A stretch of DNA of 64,000 nt from Fredinandcohnia onubensis (GCF_031181385.1 NZ_JAPSKV010000001.1:248001-312000), one strand, 5' to 3'; shown: positions 6,616 through 15,370, counted from the stretch's first letter. A program made the numbers and translations. The notes: generated from the letters alone by a model not told the origin.

Positions 6616-8172
6616 CTACTCCGCAGCAACCCCGGTAAACAAATAATCATTCAATGCCAACTGCAGCGTTCCTTTTGAATCCGCGATATCCGCAATACTG
6701 ACGTCCAACGCAATCATCTTTTTCACAATTTCGGCGCGGATACCGGTGAGGACCGTTTGGCACCCCATCATTTTAACGCCCTCAATCAGCTTCATAAAGC
6801 GAAAAATGACTTCATCCTCCATGAACGCGACCCCGGATAGGTCCATAATTAGCGTGCGAATATGCTCGTTTTCAATACTAGCTAAAATTTTATCCTCAAT
6901 TGTCAAAATACGAATCCTATCAATTCCGCCAATTAGCGGAATGATATGAGTTTCTTGGTTAATAGGGATAATCGGCACAGACAGATTTTCAACAAGCTGT
7001 CTCTGCGACTCAAGTAGCTCATCCTTGAACCTTGAGTAGCTGATGAAAAAGTGTGTAAAGAAATAGTCCAATTGAATATTTATCCTTTTTTCAAGTGCAA
7101 AGAAGTCTTCACGGTTGGTTTCAATATTTGATAATAAATCATAATTGTACAGAAAGTCCCAAAGCGTGCGGCGAATGGCTTGGACCCACTCAAGCTTAAA
7201 CGCGACTGTCAGCGAATTTTTTGCCCAAGCGACACCTTCTTGTTTTGCAAATGTAATCAATTCATGCTCGCGCTCTTCGACGATATAGAGTACGAGTTTG
7301 TGCGCGTTTTCGAGAAGATTGATGTTTCCGATTCTATGAATATCCTTAATCTTATCCTTCACGTTCGTGGCTTCTTCAAGCAGTTTTTCTTCAAAGTATA
7401 CTTTGTTTGCTAGGAAAAACTCTTTAATTGAATCTTTGTATACAACGTCCAATTTTCGTACACCCCGATTTATCGTATTGTGATGCCTTGGTAGTCTGAT
7501 TGTAAAAGTTGTTCCGACATTTATTTCGCTTTGGACCGAAATATCACCGCCATGCTGATATACCACGGAGAACACCTGAGCAAGCCCCATCCCGGTTCCA
7601 GCATCCTTCGTTGAAAAAAATGGCGTTCCGAGCAGATTCATTTTTTCCTTCGGGATACCGACACCCGAATCTTGAATGACCACAATAACGTCTTTTTCGT
7701 CAGCACGGTGAGTAATCAAAATGTTTCCCGAACCCTCAATGGATTCGATTGCATTTTTTATCAGGTTAAAAAAGGCCTTCTTAAACTGATTTTTCTTGCC
7801 GACAATCGTTGCATCTGTACTTTGGAAGTCCGTCACAATCTCAATTTCATATAATTTATCTAAAAATAGGTTTAAAATGGATTCCAACTCTGTAGCAAGA
7901 TGGACCGATTGCGCGTCCTCTTCCTCCAAATCAGGCTTGGACACCTGAAGCAAATTGTTCAAGGTAACAAGCGCATTTTCGAGTTCACTCTGCGCAATAT
8001 CGAGATAAGCATGCTCCTCTTCTTTCTGAAGAAGTTGCAAAAACCCTTTCACGGCTGTCAATGGGTTTCGCACCTCATGGGCAATCCCCGCCGCAATTTG
8101 ACCAACCGAAGCCAACTGGCTTAAATGAGAATCCCTCCTTTGCTCCTCATTTTTTACGTCATCTGAAACCAT
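6616..8172 (-). CDS. Cytoplasmic histidine kinase fused to an RsbR-type STAS module
   Basis: 518 residues from ATG 8172, preceded by GGGGGG ten bases upstream; an upstream TTG at 8190 would place the start inside that site. Residues ~10-75 are a HisKA helix with phospho-acceptor His32 in AHEVRNPL. Residues ~110-225 are the ATPase with NLIKNAIESI (N box), DSGVGIP (G1) and GTGMGL (G2). A helical region (~240-400) resembling RsbR N-terminal dimer domains follows. The C-terminus (~400-510) is a STAS domain with PLIGGIDRIR and LIMDLSGVAFMED, where RsbR proteins usually have D-I-T-G-V. There is no membrane span or classical sensor domain. The fusion could link a phosphorelay to stressosome-type signalling; no response regulator is adjacent. 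Confidence 0.88.
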   Translation of the reverse strand: MVSDDVKNEEQRRDSHLSQLASVGQIAAGIAHEVRNPLTAVKGFLQLLQKEEEHAYLDIAQSELENALVTLNNLLQVSKPDLEEEDAQSVHLATELESILNLFLDKLYEIEIVTDFQSTDATIVGKKNQFKKAFFNLIKNAIESIEGSGNILITHRADEKDVIVVIQDSGVGIPKEKMNLLGTPFFSTKDAGTGMGLAQVFSVVYQHGGDISVQSEINVGTTFTIRLPRHHNTINRGVRKLDVVYKDSIKEFFLANKVYFEEKLLEEATNVKDKIKDIHRIGNINLLENAHKLVLYIVEEREHELITFAKQEGVAWAKNSLTVAFKLEWVQAIRRTLWDFLYNYDLLSNIETNREDFFALEKRINIQLDYFFTHFFISYSRFKDELLESQRQLVENLSVPIIPINQETHIIPLIGGIDRIRILTIEDKILASIENEHIRTLIMDLSGVAFMEDEVIFRFMKLIEGVKMMGCQTVLTGIRAEIVKKMIALDVSIADIADSKGTLQLALNDYLFTGVAAE

Positions 8173-8304
8173 AAAAAGAGTGCCCCCCAAAATAAAAATC
8201 TTTAACTTTATTAAAATTTTGACATAATTTCATAAAAAATTTTACTCATAAAACATTCGCTACCGCAATGAAAAAGAATGGAAACAGTACCATTTCAAAT
8301 AAAA

Positions 8305-8320
8305 TACTACAAAAGTAGTA
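8305..8320. promoter_or_regulatory. Perfect palindrome upstream of kinase and folE
   Basis: TACTAC-AAAA-GTAGTA: two 6-base arms around an A4 centre, in the 318-base gap between the divergent kinase-STAS gene and folE. A near copy (TACTAC-AAAA-GTACTA) precedes the cyclic-di-GMP riboswitch at 32942. Likely an operator; the regulator is unknown. A poor REP-like unit (8361-8397) also lies in this gap. Confidence 0.45.
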
Positions 8321-8406
8321 CAAAAAGTAAGGCAGGTTGCTCGAACTCTGTCGAAATTAGGGGGGACAGTTGTAATGGGACGGGCCCCTGTGACACTTCA
8401 CTCAAA

Positions 8407-8449
8407 TAGTCCTTTCGTAGGAAGGAAATCCAGCCCGAAAGGAGAACTA
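8407..8449 (+). promoter_or_regulatory. Structured leader of folE
   Basis: CCTTTCG (8411-8417) and CGAAAGG (8436-8442) are perfect 7-base arms, extended by TAGT/ACTA, enclosing ~18 bases, 40 bases before the folE start. No T-run follows, so it is not a terminator. It does not match the tetrahydrofolate or preQ1 riboswitch cores I know. Role unknown. Confidence 0.4.
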
Positions 8450-8490
8450 CTAGGTTAATTAATGCTTATTGACGAAAAGAGGTTCGACAC

Positions 8491-9120
8491 ATGTCTTTAA
8501 TAGATGCCGAAAGAAACATAATTGAAAAATTTCCTCGTATATTTGAAGGGAAGCCAGAAAAAATCAAACAAGCTCAACTCGTTACGGATGCACTAAAGGA
8601 GTTAATCGAACTATGTGGGGACGACTCGACACGTGACGGGCTCATCGAAACGCCGCAGCGGGTAGTTAAAGCATTTCTTGAATACACCGAAGGCTATCAA
8701 GAAGATCCGAAAGACCATCTGAAAAAGGTATTTGACGTTGCACACCGCGAGCTCGTGCTTGTAAAAAATATCGAGTTCCACTCCATGTGTGAGCATCATT
8801 TTGCACCGTTTTTTGGTGTCGCACATGTCGGCTACATACCGGATAAAAAGGTAACCGGGCTTTCCAAGATTGGGAGAATGGTAGAAGGCTATGCGAAACG
8901 GTTTCAAGTACAAGAAACACTGACAAACCAAATCGCTGACGCCATCGAAGAAATTCTCGAGCCACAAGGTGCAATGGTGGTTATCGAAGCGAAGCACATG
9001 TGCATGTGTGGGCGTGGAATCAGAAAAACAAACTCCGAAACCACAACAACAGCCGTCAGAGGTCTATTCGAGGAGCGCTCCGATTCACGCGTCGAATTCC
9101 TAACACTATTAAATCGATAA
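8491..9120 (+). CDS. folE: GTP cyclohydrolase I
   Basis: 209 residues. Converts GTP to 7,8-dihydroneopterin triphosphate, the first step to folate and other pterins, as a cytosolic decamer. The zinc site is readable: Cys100 in FHSMCEHH, with His102-His103, and the second Cys in KHMCMCGRG. The signatures TRDGLIETPQRVVKAF, GLSKIGRMVEGYAKRFQVQE and HMCMCGRGIRK are all present. The ~20-residue N-terminal extension is within the family range. The start ATG follows AAAAGAGG. An SDR gene follows 105 bases downstream after a REP-like repeat and may act on pterins, by proximity only. Confidence 0.97.
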   Translation: MSLIDAERNIIEKFPRIFEGKPEKIKQAQLVTDALKELIELCGDDSTRDGLIETPQRVVKAFLEYTEGYQEDPKDHLKKVFDVAHRELVLVKNIEFHSMCEHHFAPFFGVAHVGYIPDKKVTGLSKIGRMVEGYAKRFQVQETLTNQIADAIEEILEPQGAMVVIEAKHMCMCGRGIRKTNSETTTTAVRGLFEERSDSRVEFLTLLNR

Positions 9121-9132
9121 GCGTCAAGTGCC

Positions 9133-9210
9133 GGGTGGGTTAGGTTCACGGGAAAGGTCCCTCGTCCCACAGGCGGATTTCTGTCCCATGGAAAGATTTC
9201 TATCCCAGAA
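9133..9210. repeat. REP-like repeat between folE and SDR gene
   Basis: Contains GGTCCCTCGTCCCAC, TCTGTCCCATGG and TCTATCCCAG, degenerate members of the GGGACAGGTCCC family. The repeat ends just before the ribosome binding site of the SDR gene. Confidence 0.55.
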
Positions 9211-9225
9211 AGGCAGGTGAGATTG

Positions 9226-10002
9226 GTGAGACATGCAGTTATTACAGCAGGAACGAAGGGTTTAGGTCGAAAAGTAACGGAGGAATTTTTAAAAATGGGT
9301 TGCTCTGTGACGGTGAACTATAGGAGTGACCAGGCTCGCGTCGAAGAGCTTAAAAAAGAATGGAAGCCATACTTAGAATGCATTCAATTCGTTCAGGGTG
9401 ATGTCACGAAAAAAGAGGATATCACAAACATCTTCAACAAAGCAATGAACCGCTTTGGCCGAATTGATTACCTCATTAACAACGCTGGCCCGTATATTTT
9501 TGAGCGGAAGAGGCTAGTAGATTACGAGGATCATGAGTGGAAAGAGATGATTGACGGCAATCTGAGTTCTGTGTTTCATTTTCTTAAACTGACAATTCCT
9601 GTGATGAGAAATCAGCGATTCGGCAGAATTATCACCTATGGCTTTCAGGAAGCTGAGAGCTCGCCTGGCTGGAAGTATCGAGCTGCCTTCAGTGCGTCGA
9701 AGGTTGGGCTTGTTTCGCTCACTAAGTCCATCGCACTTGAGGAGGCCGAGCACGGTATTACCGCAAACATGGTGTGCCCGGGCGATATCACAGGCGATAT
9801 GAAGGAAGCCTCCATCACCACTGCTCGTACACAAAAAGACCCCCAAACCCCAATCGGCCGCCCAGGCACCGGCGAAGATATTGCCAGAATCATAGCCTTT
9901 CTCTGCGAGGAAAATTCAGACTTTATCACTGGTAGCGTCATCTCGGCATCGGGCGGGATAAATGTTGTAAATAAAAATGGGGCACGGGGGCAGGTCCCTT
10001 GA
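9226..10002 (+). CDS. Short-chain dehydrogenase/reductase-like protein lacking the catalytic Tyr
   Basis: 258 residues from GTG 9226 (AGGTGA just upstream; TTG 9223 is an alternative). The Rossmann fold is clear: TAGTKGLG nucleotide loop, NNAGP, and a C-terminal GSVISASGGINV as in FabG-like SDRs. The active site is not classical. The Y-x-x-x-K motif reads F-S-A-S-K (codon TTC), and the catalytic Ser position upstream is replaced in ITYGFQEAESS. It may bind NADP(H) and a pterin without normal SDR chemistry, use another Tyr (KYRAAF has one four residues earlier), or be decaying. Its position next to folE hints at a FolM/pteridine-reductase-like role, an inference only. Confidence 0.8.
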   Translation: MRHAVITAGTKGLGRKVTEEFLKMGCSVTVNYRSDQARVEELKKEWKPYLECIQFVQGDVTKKEDITNIFNKAMNRFGRIDYLINNAGPYIFERKRLVDYEDHEWKEMIDGNLSSVFHFLKLTIPVMRNQRFGRIITYGFQEAESSPGWKYRAAFSASKVGLVSLTKSIALEEAEHGITANMVCPGDITGDMKEASITTARTQKDPQTPIGRPGTGEDIARIIAFLCEENSDFITGSVISASGGINVVNKNGARGQVP

Positions 10003-10040
10003 CCCAGCTTGGACGAGAGACCTGTCCCTCCGTCCCACAA
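9979..10040. repeat. REP-like inverted repeat
   Basis: GGGGCAGGTCCCTTGACCC followed by GACGAGAGACCTGTCCCTCC and GTCCCAC: opposite-facing units of the GGGACAGGTCCC family, overlapping the end of the SDR gene. Confidence 0.6.
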
Positions 10041-10046
10041 AAATGT

Positions 10047-10091
10047 CTATCTTTCGAGTAGTAATTTGCTCATGAAAGATAGGCTGTTTTT
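10047..10091 (+). terminator. Terminator after the SDR gene
   Basis: CTATCTTTC (10047-10055) pairs with GAAAGATAG (10074-10082) across an 18-base loop, followed by GCTGTTTTT. Nearly the same stem sequence is used in the terminator at 23917. Confidence 0.65.
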
Positions 10092-10432
10092 ATGTACATG
10101 AACATTATTCATAGGTAAGCATTCATTAAATCTGCTTATAATCAATGGTAAAATAGGAAAATATACCTAGTACCGCTCGCTAGAACCTATGTAGGAGTCA
10201 CGACAACCCTCCTCTTGACCTCTCTCTCTCAGCTCTTAAAGACACCTTAAAGACAATTTATCGACTTATTATGGACTGTCCCCGTTAGAAGGTGAACTAT
10301 ATAATTAGTTCAAGACTCGGAATTTTCACCAGGGAGAACACCAACAATTCTATTCTTAAGGAGGTATGAAAAGCAATCACGAAATGTATGCGCTATCAAA
10401 ATTAATTCTTTTAAATTGAAGGGAGATTTCAT
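10092..10432 (+). other. Promoter/leader region of the large secreted protein
   Basis: About 340 bases with no supported gene. A 17-codon ORF (10366-10419) follows AAGGAGGT with no spacing and is probably not translated. A CT-rich stretch lies at 10207-10245 and a fragment CTGTCCCCG at 10276. No riboswitch pattern recognised. Confidence 0.4.
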
Positions 10433-13400
10433 ATGGGGAAAAAACGTTATCGTAAGCTGTTTTCGAGTTTCTTAATTGTCGTGCTAATTACTAGTTTCTT
10501 TCAATTCAGTGTAAGTGCTGAAGCAAATCAAAACGAGACGGTGGTTGCAAAATTGAATGGTCGTGGTTTTAAAGAGGTGCAGAATCTGGGGGCGCCTGCT
10601 ACAGGTGCGGTTGTGACGGATGCTGTATTTGGTAAAGAAAATGGGAAAGATGTTGTTTACACAACGGCAAATGGAGGGTTATTTAATGTCATTGATGTGA
10701 AAAACAATACGCTTCTTTTTAATGAGCAATTAGGTAAGGTTGGCCAGGTTTGGACGCATATTATTGCTCCAGATGGAACGGTTTATATTGCTGGATTAGC
10801 AGAAAAGAACGCGGGAGAACTTTGGAGCTATTCACCAGCTACAAAATCCGTTAAGAACCTTGGGATTCCCGATGCAAGCCATCAATTCTGGAGCAGCACA
10901 ACAGATGATGATGGAAATGTCTATATCGGAACATACAAAGAGAAGGAAGGGAAGATCTTCAAATACGACGTCAGTCAGCAAAAATTTATTGATCTCGGTA
11001 AGGTAGATACTGAGGGTGACGCTAGTTATGTGCGCTCGTTGACTTACCACGACGGTTACCTCTATGCAGGCTTGGGGGTTACTGGAAGTGTATACCGAAT
11101 CAACACGGAAACTCTTGAAAAAGAAAATATCACGAAAAATGCAACTGATATCATGGGGAAAACACTTGAAGAAATGCAATTTGCCTATGATATGGAGGTT
11201 GCTGGAAACTACTTATTTGTACGTTTTAGTGGTGTAAGTGCGATTTTGGTATATGATTTAACGACACAAGAGTGGGTTGATCGAGTAATAGGTGGTATAA
11301 AAGGCGATGGCTCTGAGGACGACTTTGGAGCTTTTGGATATTCTCAATTAGCTGTAAATGACGGCAAAACATATGTCATTAACGAACGTCAAATTTTAGA
11401 GGTTGATGTAAACACATTGGAAACAAGGGAAACAGGCATACGTTATCCTGCAGGATGGCGAGGAAGTGCGTTCGTTGATTTTGGAGAGAATAATTCAGAT
11501 TTACGACTTGTTACGGTAAAAAGATCCGGTGAAATTATGACAGTGGATCTGGATGCCCCAAAAATCATCGATTTACCTTTAGCGATGAATGGGAACTTAC
11601 CATTAAATTTACATAGTCTTGGACTTGGTCCTGATGGGAACCTGTACATGACGACCTACCCAGGTGGACCAAAAGGGGCAAGGTATAACACAAAAACAGG
11701 AGAAGTGACGCAGTATTCACAAGGCCAAGCAGAAGGCATGGTTGCTGGGAATGGCTCTGATATGTACTTCGGAATTTACTCTGGGGCATCGATTCAGAAG
11801 ATGAATACAGATACGTTAAAAGTTGAAACACTTTTCAATTTATATGATGAGTATGAACAAGACCGTCCATATATTATGAAATTCGAAAATGAAAAATTGT
11901 TAATTGGTACAATTCCATACTATCAAAAACTAGGTGGAACGTTTACAATCTATGACCCTATTACAGGTGAACGAGAGACACACAGAAATGTAGTCCAAGA
12001 TCAAAGTATTGTGGGGCTTGCTTATAAAGATGGAAAAATCTATGGGTCTACTACAATCCGTGGCGGATTAGATATCGAGCCGACTGCGAAAAAGGCAAAA
12101 ATGTTTGTGTGGGATGTCGCAGGTAAGAAAAAAATTGCTGAATTTGAATTAGATTTACCAGAATTGGATGCACCACCAATGATCAGCGGGTTAACGTTTG
12201 ATGAGGAAGGGTTGTTATGGGGAGCAGTCGATGGAATCTTATTTGCGATGGACCCAGATACGTACGAAATTGTAAAATCGAAAAACCTATATCCGAATAT
12301 CAAAAATCGAGGAATGTGGAGACCGGTTCATATCCTGTTTGGTGAAGATGGTTTATTGTATACGGATATTGGTGGAAAATTAGCCGTTGTGGATCCGAAA
12401 TCAGACGATCTCAAGCATGTGAGCTTAATCGAATCTGGACCTGAAGTATCGTTTATCGAACTTGCCTATGATAACGAAGGCAATCAGAATATCTATTTTA
12501 TCGACGGTGATCAGCATTATTTAAAAATGATTCCTGTCATTGATGGCGGTAAACTACCTGTTGAACCGATTTACGAGACCGTTCCTGTTTCATTTGAAAA
12601 TGCAGGATTTGAAGGAACAGTAGGAGAAAACAATTCGATACCGGGTTGGTCGTCTTTATTTACCGTTACTAGAAATGTTTCGTACGGTATAACCAGTGAA
12701 AAGGCTAAAACGGGAACCAATTCCTTAAAAATTACAGATCGCGCTCAAAATGAAACCGTGTTTGTCGTATCAGATCCGATTCCGGTTTCAGCTGGTGTTG
12801 AATATACGGGTACAGTTGAAATGTATTTAGAGGATGGCAGTGCAAGCTTCTTTATCCGTTATTTTGATGCAGCGGGTAAGCAAGTTGGTAAGGATGTGGA
12901 TGGTGTCAACATCATTCATGTTAGGGGTGGACATAAACAATGGCAAACGGTACGTGCAACGGTCACAGCTCCTGAAAACGCCGTTTCTGCTAGATTATTT
13001 GGAGGGGCTTCTAACTTCTTTACAACGTCAGGCGCCTATTATGATGACTTCAAACTAACGTATGAAAGAGAAGTTGTACTAGATGAAGTGGTACTCTCTG
13101 GAGAAAATACGCTACTTCAAGGTGAGGAAATGAAAACCGAACTTTCTGTCCTCCTTACAAATGGAGAACAAGTCGATTTAGATGGTGTGGATGCTGTAAA
13201 GTGGGTAAGTAGCTCACCTCAGGTTGCAACGATAGAAACCGGAAAAATCACAGGTGAAAATGCTGGAACAACTGAAATTCAAGCAATCATCACTTATCAA
13301 GGTGAAGAATATACATCAAATGCAATTACCGTGACGGTTACTGTCACCACAGCTACATTAGCCAATCAGATTTCAGGGCTTTCGGAATCAAAACAAATCG

Positions 13401-13582
13401 ACCAATCACTAATGAAACAACTAACAAACCGTTTAAACCAAGCACAGCATCATTACGATAAAGGCGATGCGCAACAAGCCAAAAAACACCTAGAAGACTT
13501 CATTAAGCACCTAGATAATGGTAATGCAGACAATGAAATTAAAACGATGCTCACCAACAATGTAAAAGCGATATGGGAATAA
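10433..13582 (+). CDS. Large secreted beta-propeller protein with CBM-like, Ig-like and FIMAH domains
   Basis: 1049 residues. Residues 1-~29 are a Sec signal peptide (KKRYRKLF, hydrophobic core, SVSA). Residues ~50-690 are repeated blade-like units (for example DGTVYIAGL, DGNVYIGTY, DGNLYMTTY, DGLLYTDIG) of a propeller resembling the SMP-30/Vgb type. Residues ~708-860 form a jelly-roll, carbohydrate-binding-like module starting FENAGFEG. Residues ~865-965 are a bacterial Ig-like domain (VKWVSSSPQVATI). Residues ~968-1049 are a FIMAH domain, common at the end of Bacillus exo-enzymes. It is presumably an extracellular polysaccharide-acting or binding protein; no catalytic residues can be assigned. 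Start ATG with GAAGGGAG upstream. Confidence 0.8.
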   Translation: MGKKRYRKLFSSFLIVVLITSFFQFSVSAEANQNETVVAKLNGRGFKEVQNLGAPATGAVVTDAVFGKENGKDVVYTTANGGLFNVIDVKNNTLLFNEQLGKVGQVWTHIIAPDGTVYIAGLAEKNAGELWSYSPATKSVKNLGIPDASHQFWSSTTDDDGNVYIGTYKEKEGKIFKYDVSQQKFIDLGKVDTEGDASYVRSLTYHDGYLYAGLGVTGSVYRINTETLEKENITKNATDIMGKTLEEMQFAYDMEVAGNYLFVRFSGVSAILVYDLTTQEWVDRVIGGIKGDGSEDDFGAFGYSQLAVNDGKTYVINERQILEVDVNTLETRETGIRYPAGWRGSAFVDFGENNSDLRLVTVKRSGEIMTVDLDAPKIIDLPLAMNGNLPLNLHSLGLGPDGNLYMTTYPGGPKGARYNTKTGEVTQYSQGQAEGMVAGNGSDMYFGIYSGASIQKMNTDTLKVETLFNLYDEYEQDRPYIMKFENEKLLIGTIPYYQKLGGTFTIYDPITGERETHRNVVQDQSIVGLAYKDGKIYGSTTIRGGLDIEPTAKKAKMFVWDVAGKKKIAEFELDLPELDAPPMISGLTFDEEGLLWGAVDGILFAMDPDTYEIVKSKNLYPNIKNRGMWRPVHILFGEDGLLYTDIGGKLAVVDPKSDDLKHVSLIESGPEVSFIELAYDNEGNQNIYFIDGDQHYLKMIPVIDGGKLPVEPIYETVPVSFENAGFEGTVGENNSIPGWSSLFTVTRNVSYGITSEKAKTGTNSLKITDRAQNETVFVVSDPIPVSAGVEYTGTVEMYLEDGSASFFIRYFDAAGKQVGKDVDGVNIIHVRGGHKQWQTVRATVTAPENAVSARLFGGASNFFTTSGAYYDDFKLTYEREVVLDEVVLSGENTLLQGEEMKTELSVLLTNGEQVDLDGVDAVKWVSSSPQVATIETGKITGENAGTTEIQAIITYQGEEYTSNAITVTVTVTTATLANQISGLSESKQIDQSLMKQLTNRLNQAQHHYDKGDAQQAKKHLEDFIKHLDNGNADNEIKTMLTNNVKAIWE

Positions 13583-13608
13583 AGTAAGACAGAGGTATAG
13601 TAAAAAGT

Positions 13609-13641
13609 ACCCTCATTTGGTTTCCACCAAATGGGGGTTTG
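13609..13641 (+). terminator. Terminator after the FIMAH protein gene
   Basis: CCCTCATTTGG and CCAAATGGGGG form a strong stem with a short loop, followed by TTTG. Confidence 0.8.
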
Positions 13642-13713
13642 TTATGCCCAAAGATTACTCTAATATAGTAAAAACATTTTTTAAAACTATCTGTACTAAT
13701 CATAAATTATTAA

Positions 13714-13784
13714 TTCAAACAAACGTTTGAATAGCAGCTTAATCAAGTGTTGGCCTGAAACTTGAATTTCAAACAAACATTTGA
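13714..13784. promoter_or_regulatory. Two TTCAAAC-AAAC-GTTTGAA sites
   Basis: TTCAAACAAACGTTTGAA (13714-13731) is a perfect 7-4-7 inverted repeat. A variant at 13768-13784 ends CATTTGAT. They match the motifs near 4154-4254. The pair lies in a 330-base gap between the convergent FIMAH and LysR genes, an unusual place for an operator. The rest of the gap holds a GCGCTT-CGAT-AAGCGC stem (13856-13871) that may help end the LysR transcript. Confidence 0.5.
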
Positions 13785-13915
13785 TTAGTAGGATATCAAG
13801 TCCCTTGAATTAGACTGTTTCAGCTATTATCATAAAAATTCTATTTAAGAATATTGCGCTTCGATAAGCGCCATCTTATTTAAATGGTACCTTTTACAGC
13901 TTGCCACCAACAAAT

Positions 13916-14857
13916 CTACTTCTTCGAATAATCTTGCAAGTTATAGACTCTTTTGAAGCTTTCAGTTTGATTGCGTAGTTCATCTGTAAATTTTTGGGCG
14001 ATTAGGGAGATTGGATGGTTCTTTTTCGTTACAATGCCATGATATGAATAGGAATCGATTTCCTCTTCGATATAAATTGGTAGAATTTGATTACTTAATA
14101 CATATGGATCGGATTGTACAGACACGTCACCGTAAAAGCCGACCGCAAAGCTCTCGGAGATCACCTTTTTCATTGATTCTGAATTTCCGGAAGTAAACAC
14201 AATATTGGGCTTACCAAAATTCCCTAGCTTTTCCCCCATAAAATAATTGGTTGCATACCCTTCATCAAAAAGAACAATGGGATACTGGATAATCTCTTTT
14301 AACGAAACTGTTCTCTTTTTCGCCAATGGAGAGTATTGTCCAACATATGCAATCATCTTACTTGTTAATAATGGTTTAAAAGATAACCTTGGATCGATTT
14401 CAGCATCATATCTTAATGATGTTAACCCTAAATCTATTTTCTCCTCTAGTACAAGCTGGTTAGTAAAGATCGAACCACCTTCAAATAATTTAATATGTAC
14501 GTCAGGATATTGAATTTTAAAGAGGTTAAGTGACTTCGGTAAAATATTTAAGCTAAAACTAGGTATTGCACTAATGGACAAGGATCCAGATAGTTGGGAA
14601 CTTTGGACACTTATCATTTCTTCTAATTCATTCACTTTACTTAATATGACTCTAGCTTGCTGGATGATAATTTTTCCTGCTTCAGTGGGTTGGGTTCCTA
14701 ATCGGGAACGAGTGAAAATTTTTAATTTCAAATCCTTCTCTAAACCCGCGATGGATTGACTAATCGTCGGTTGGGTAATTTGAAGACTTTCTGCTGCATG
14801 GGAGATTGATCCCGTATCAGCTATTTCGACAATATACTTTAATTGTTCAAGTTTCAT
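13916..14857 (-). CDS. LysR family transcriptional regulator
   Basis: 313 residues from ATG 14857, which has GAGGAGG upstream; the longer frame to 14968 adds a non-homologous hydrophobic leader and is rejected. Residues 1-60 are the LysR helix-turn-helix (MKLEQLKYIVEIADTGSISHAAESLQITQPTIS pattern, split here only by reading), followed by a linker helix. The effector domain spans ~88-295 and starts GSLSISAIPSF. It is divergent from the SAM-riboswitch operon 500 bases away and is the obvious candidate activator of that carboxylate/CoA pathway, probably responding to the substrate or a CoA ester. Confidence 0.92.
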   Translation of the reverse strand: MKLEQLKYIVEIADTGSISHAAESLQITQPTISQSIAGLEKDLKLKIFTRSRLGTQPTEAGKIIIQQARVILSKVNELEEMISVQSSQLSGSLSISAIPSFSLNILPKSLNLFKIQYPDVHIKLFEGGSIFTNQLVLEEKIDLGLTSLRYDAEIDPRLSFKPLLTSKMIAYVGQYSPLAKKRTVSLKEIIQYPIVLFDEGYATNYFMGEKLGNFGKPNIVFTSGNSESMKKVISESFAVGFYGDVSVQSDPYVLSNQILPIYIEEEIDSYSYHGIVTKKNHPISLIAQKFTDELRNQTESFKRVYNLQDYSKK

Positions 14858-14952
14858 AGGAGCCTCCTCATTAAAATCCGAAAGGATATTATTAAAATAA
14901 TAGTATTTTGATATAACAATAGACGAATAATTAAAAACTTTCAGAAATGTTA

Positions 14953-15010
14953 TTGACAATAATAACATTATCCTGTAAATTTGAAAACTATGTACTATAA
15001 AAAGTAAATA
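14953..15010 (+). promoter_or_regulatory. Probable sigma-A promoter(s) of the SAM-riboswitch operon
   Basis: Two possible arrangements: TTGACA (14953-14958) with TAAATT 17 bases on, or TTGAAA (14981-14986) with TAAATA (15005-15010, spacer 18). The second would start transcription just before the riboswitch P1 stem. Confidence 0.5.
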
Positions 15011-15019
15011 GTTGAAAAT

Positions 15020-15131
15020 CTCTTATCAAGAGTAGCGGAGGGACTGGCCCGATGAAGCTCAGCAACCACTCATGTTCTGACATGAAAAGGTGCTAATTCC
15101 AGCAAAACATTTAAGTTTTGAAAGATAAGAG
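15020..15131 (+). promoter_or_regulatory. SAM-I (S-box) riboswitch
   Basis: P1 is CTCTTATC (15020-15027) with GATAAGAG (15124-15131). Conserved S-box core blocks are in order: GCGGAGGGACTGGCCC, GATGAAGC, CAGCAACC, a P3 stem CATGTTCTGACATG, then GGTGCTAATTCCAGCAA. P1 3' strand sequence AAGAGGGG (15127-15134) can pair with CCTCTCTT of the downstream terminator to make the antiterminator. SAM binding should therefore terminate transcription. The downstream operon is beta-oxidation and carboxylate transport, not an ordinary methionine gene. Confidence 0.95.
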
Positions 15132-15160
15132 GGGTCCGCACATCTCAATATGCTCATATG

Positions 15161-15196
15161 CCTCTCTTTCCTTGAAAGAGGGGTTTTTGTTTTTCT
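15161..15196 (+). terminator. SAM-controlled terminator
   Basis: CCTCTCTTT and AAAGAGGGG form a 9-bp stem (one G-U) with a short loop, followed by TTTTTGTTTTTCT. Its 5' arm is the alternative partner of the riboswitch P1 3' strand. Confidence 0.9.
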
Positions 15197-15370
15197 AGTT
15201 AATTTTCAAGAAAATAGAATACTTAAGTAGTGCACATGTATATAGGAATTGCCTATGGAAGTATAAAAAAATTTAAGTATACAGAATTTTCAATCATGTG
15301 TTTTAATCATACTAAACCCTTGCCCTATATATAGGAATGAATTAGGAATTTATTGGAAGGAGAGAGTAGA

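Noticed and set aside
10366-10419. 17-codon leader peptide before the FIMAH protein
   Set aside because: The ribosome site abuts the ATG with no spacing and the peptide has no recognisable pattern.
14858-14968. N-terminal extension of the LysR regulator
   Set aside because: It would precede the canonical LysR start with a hydrophobic leader; GAGGAGG supports ATG 14857.
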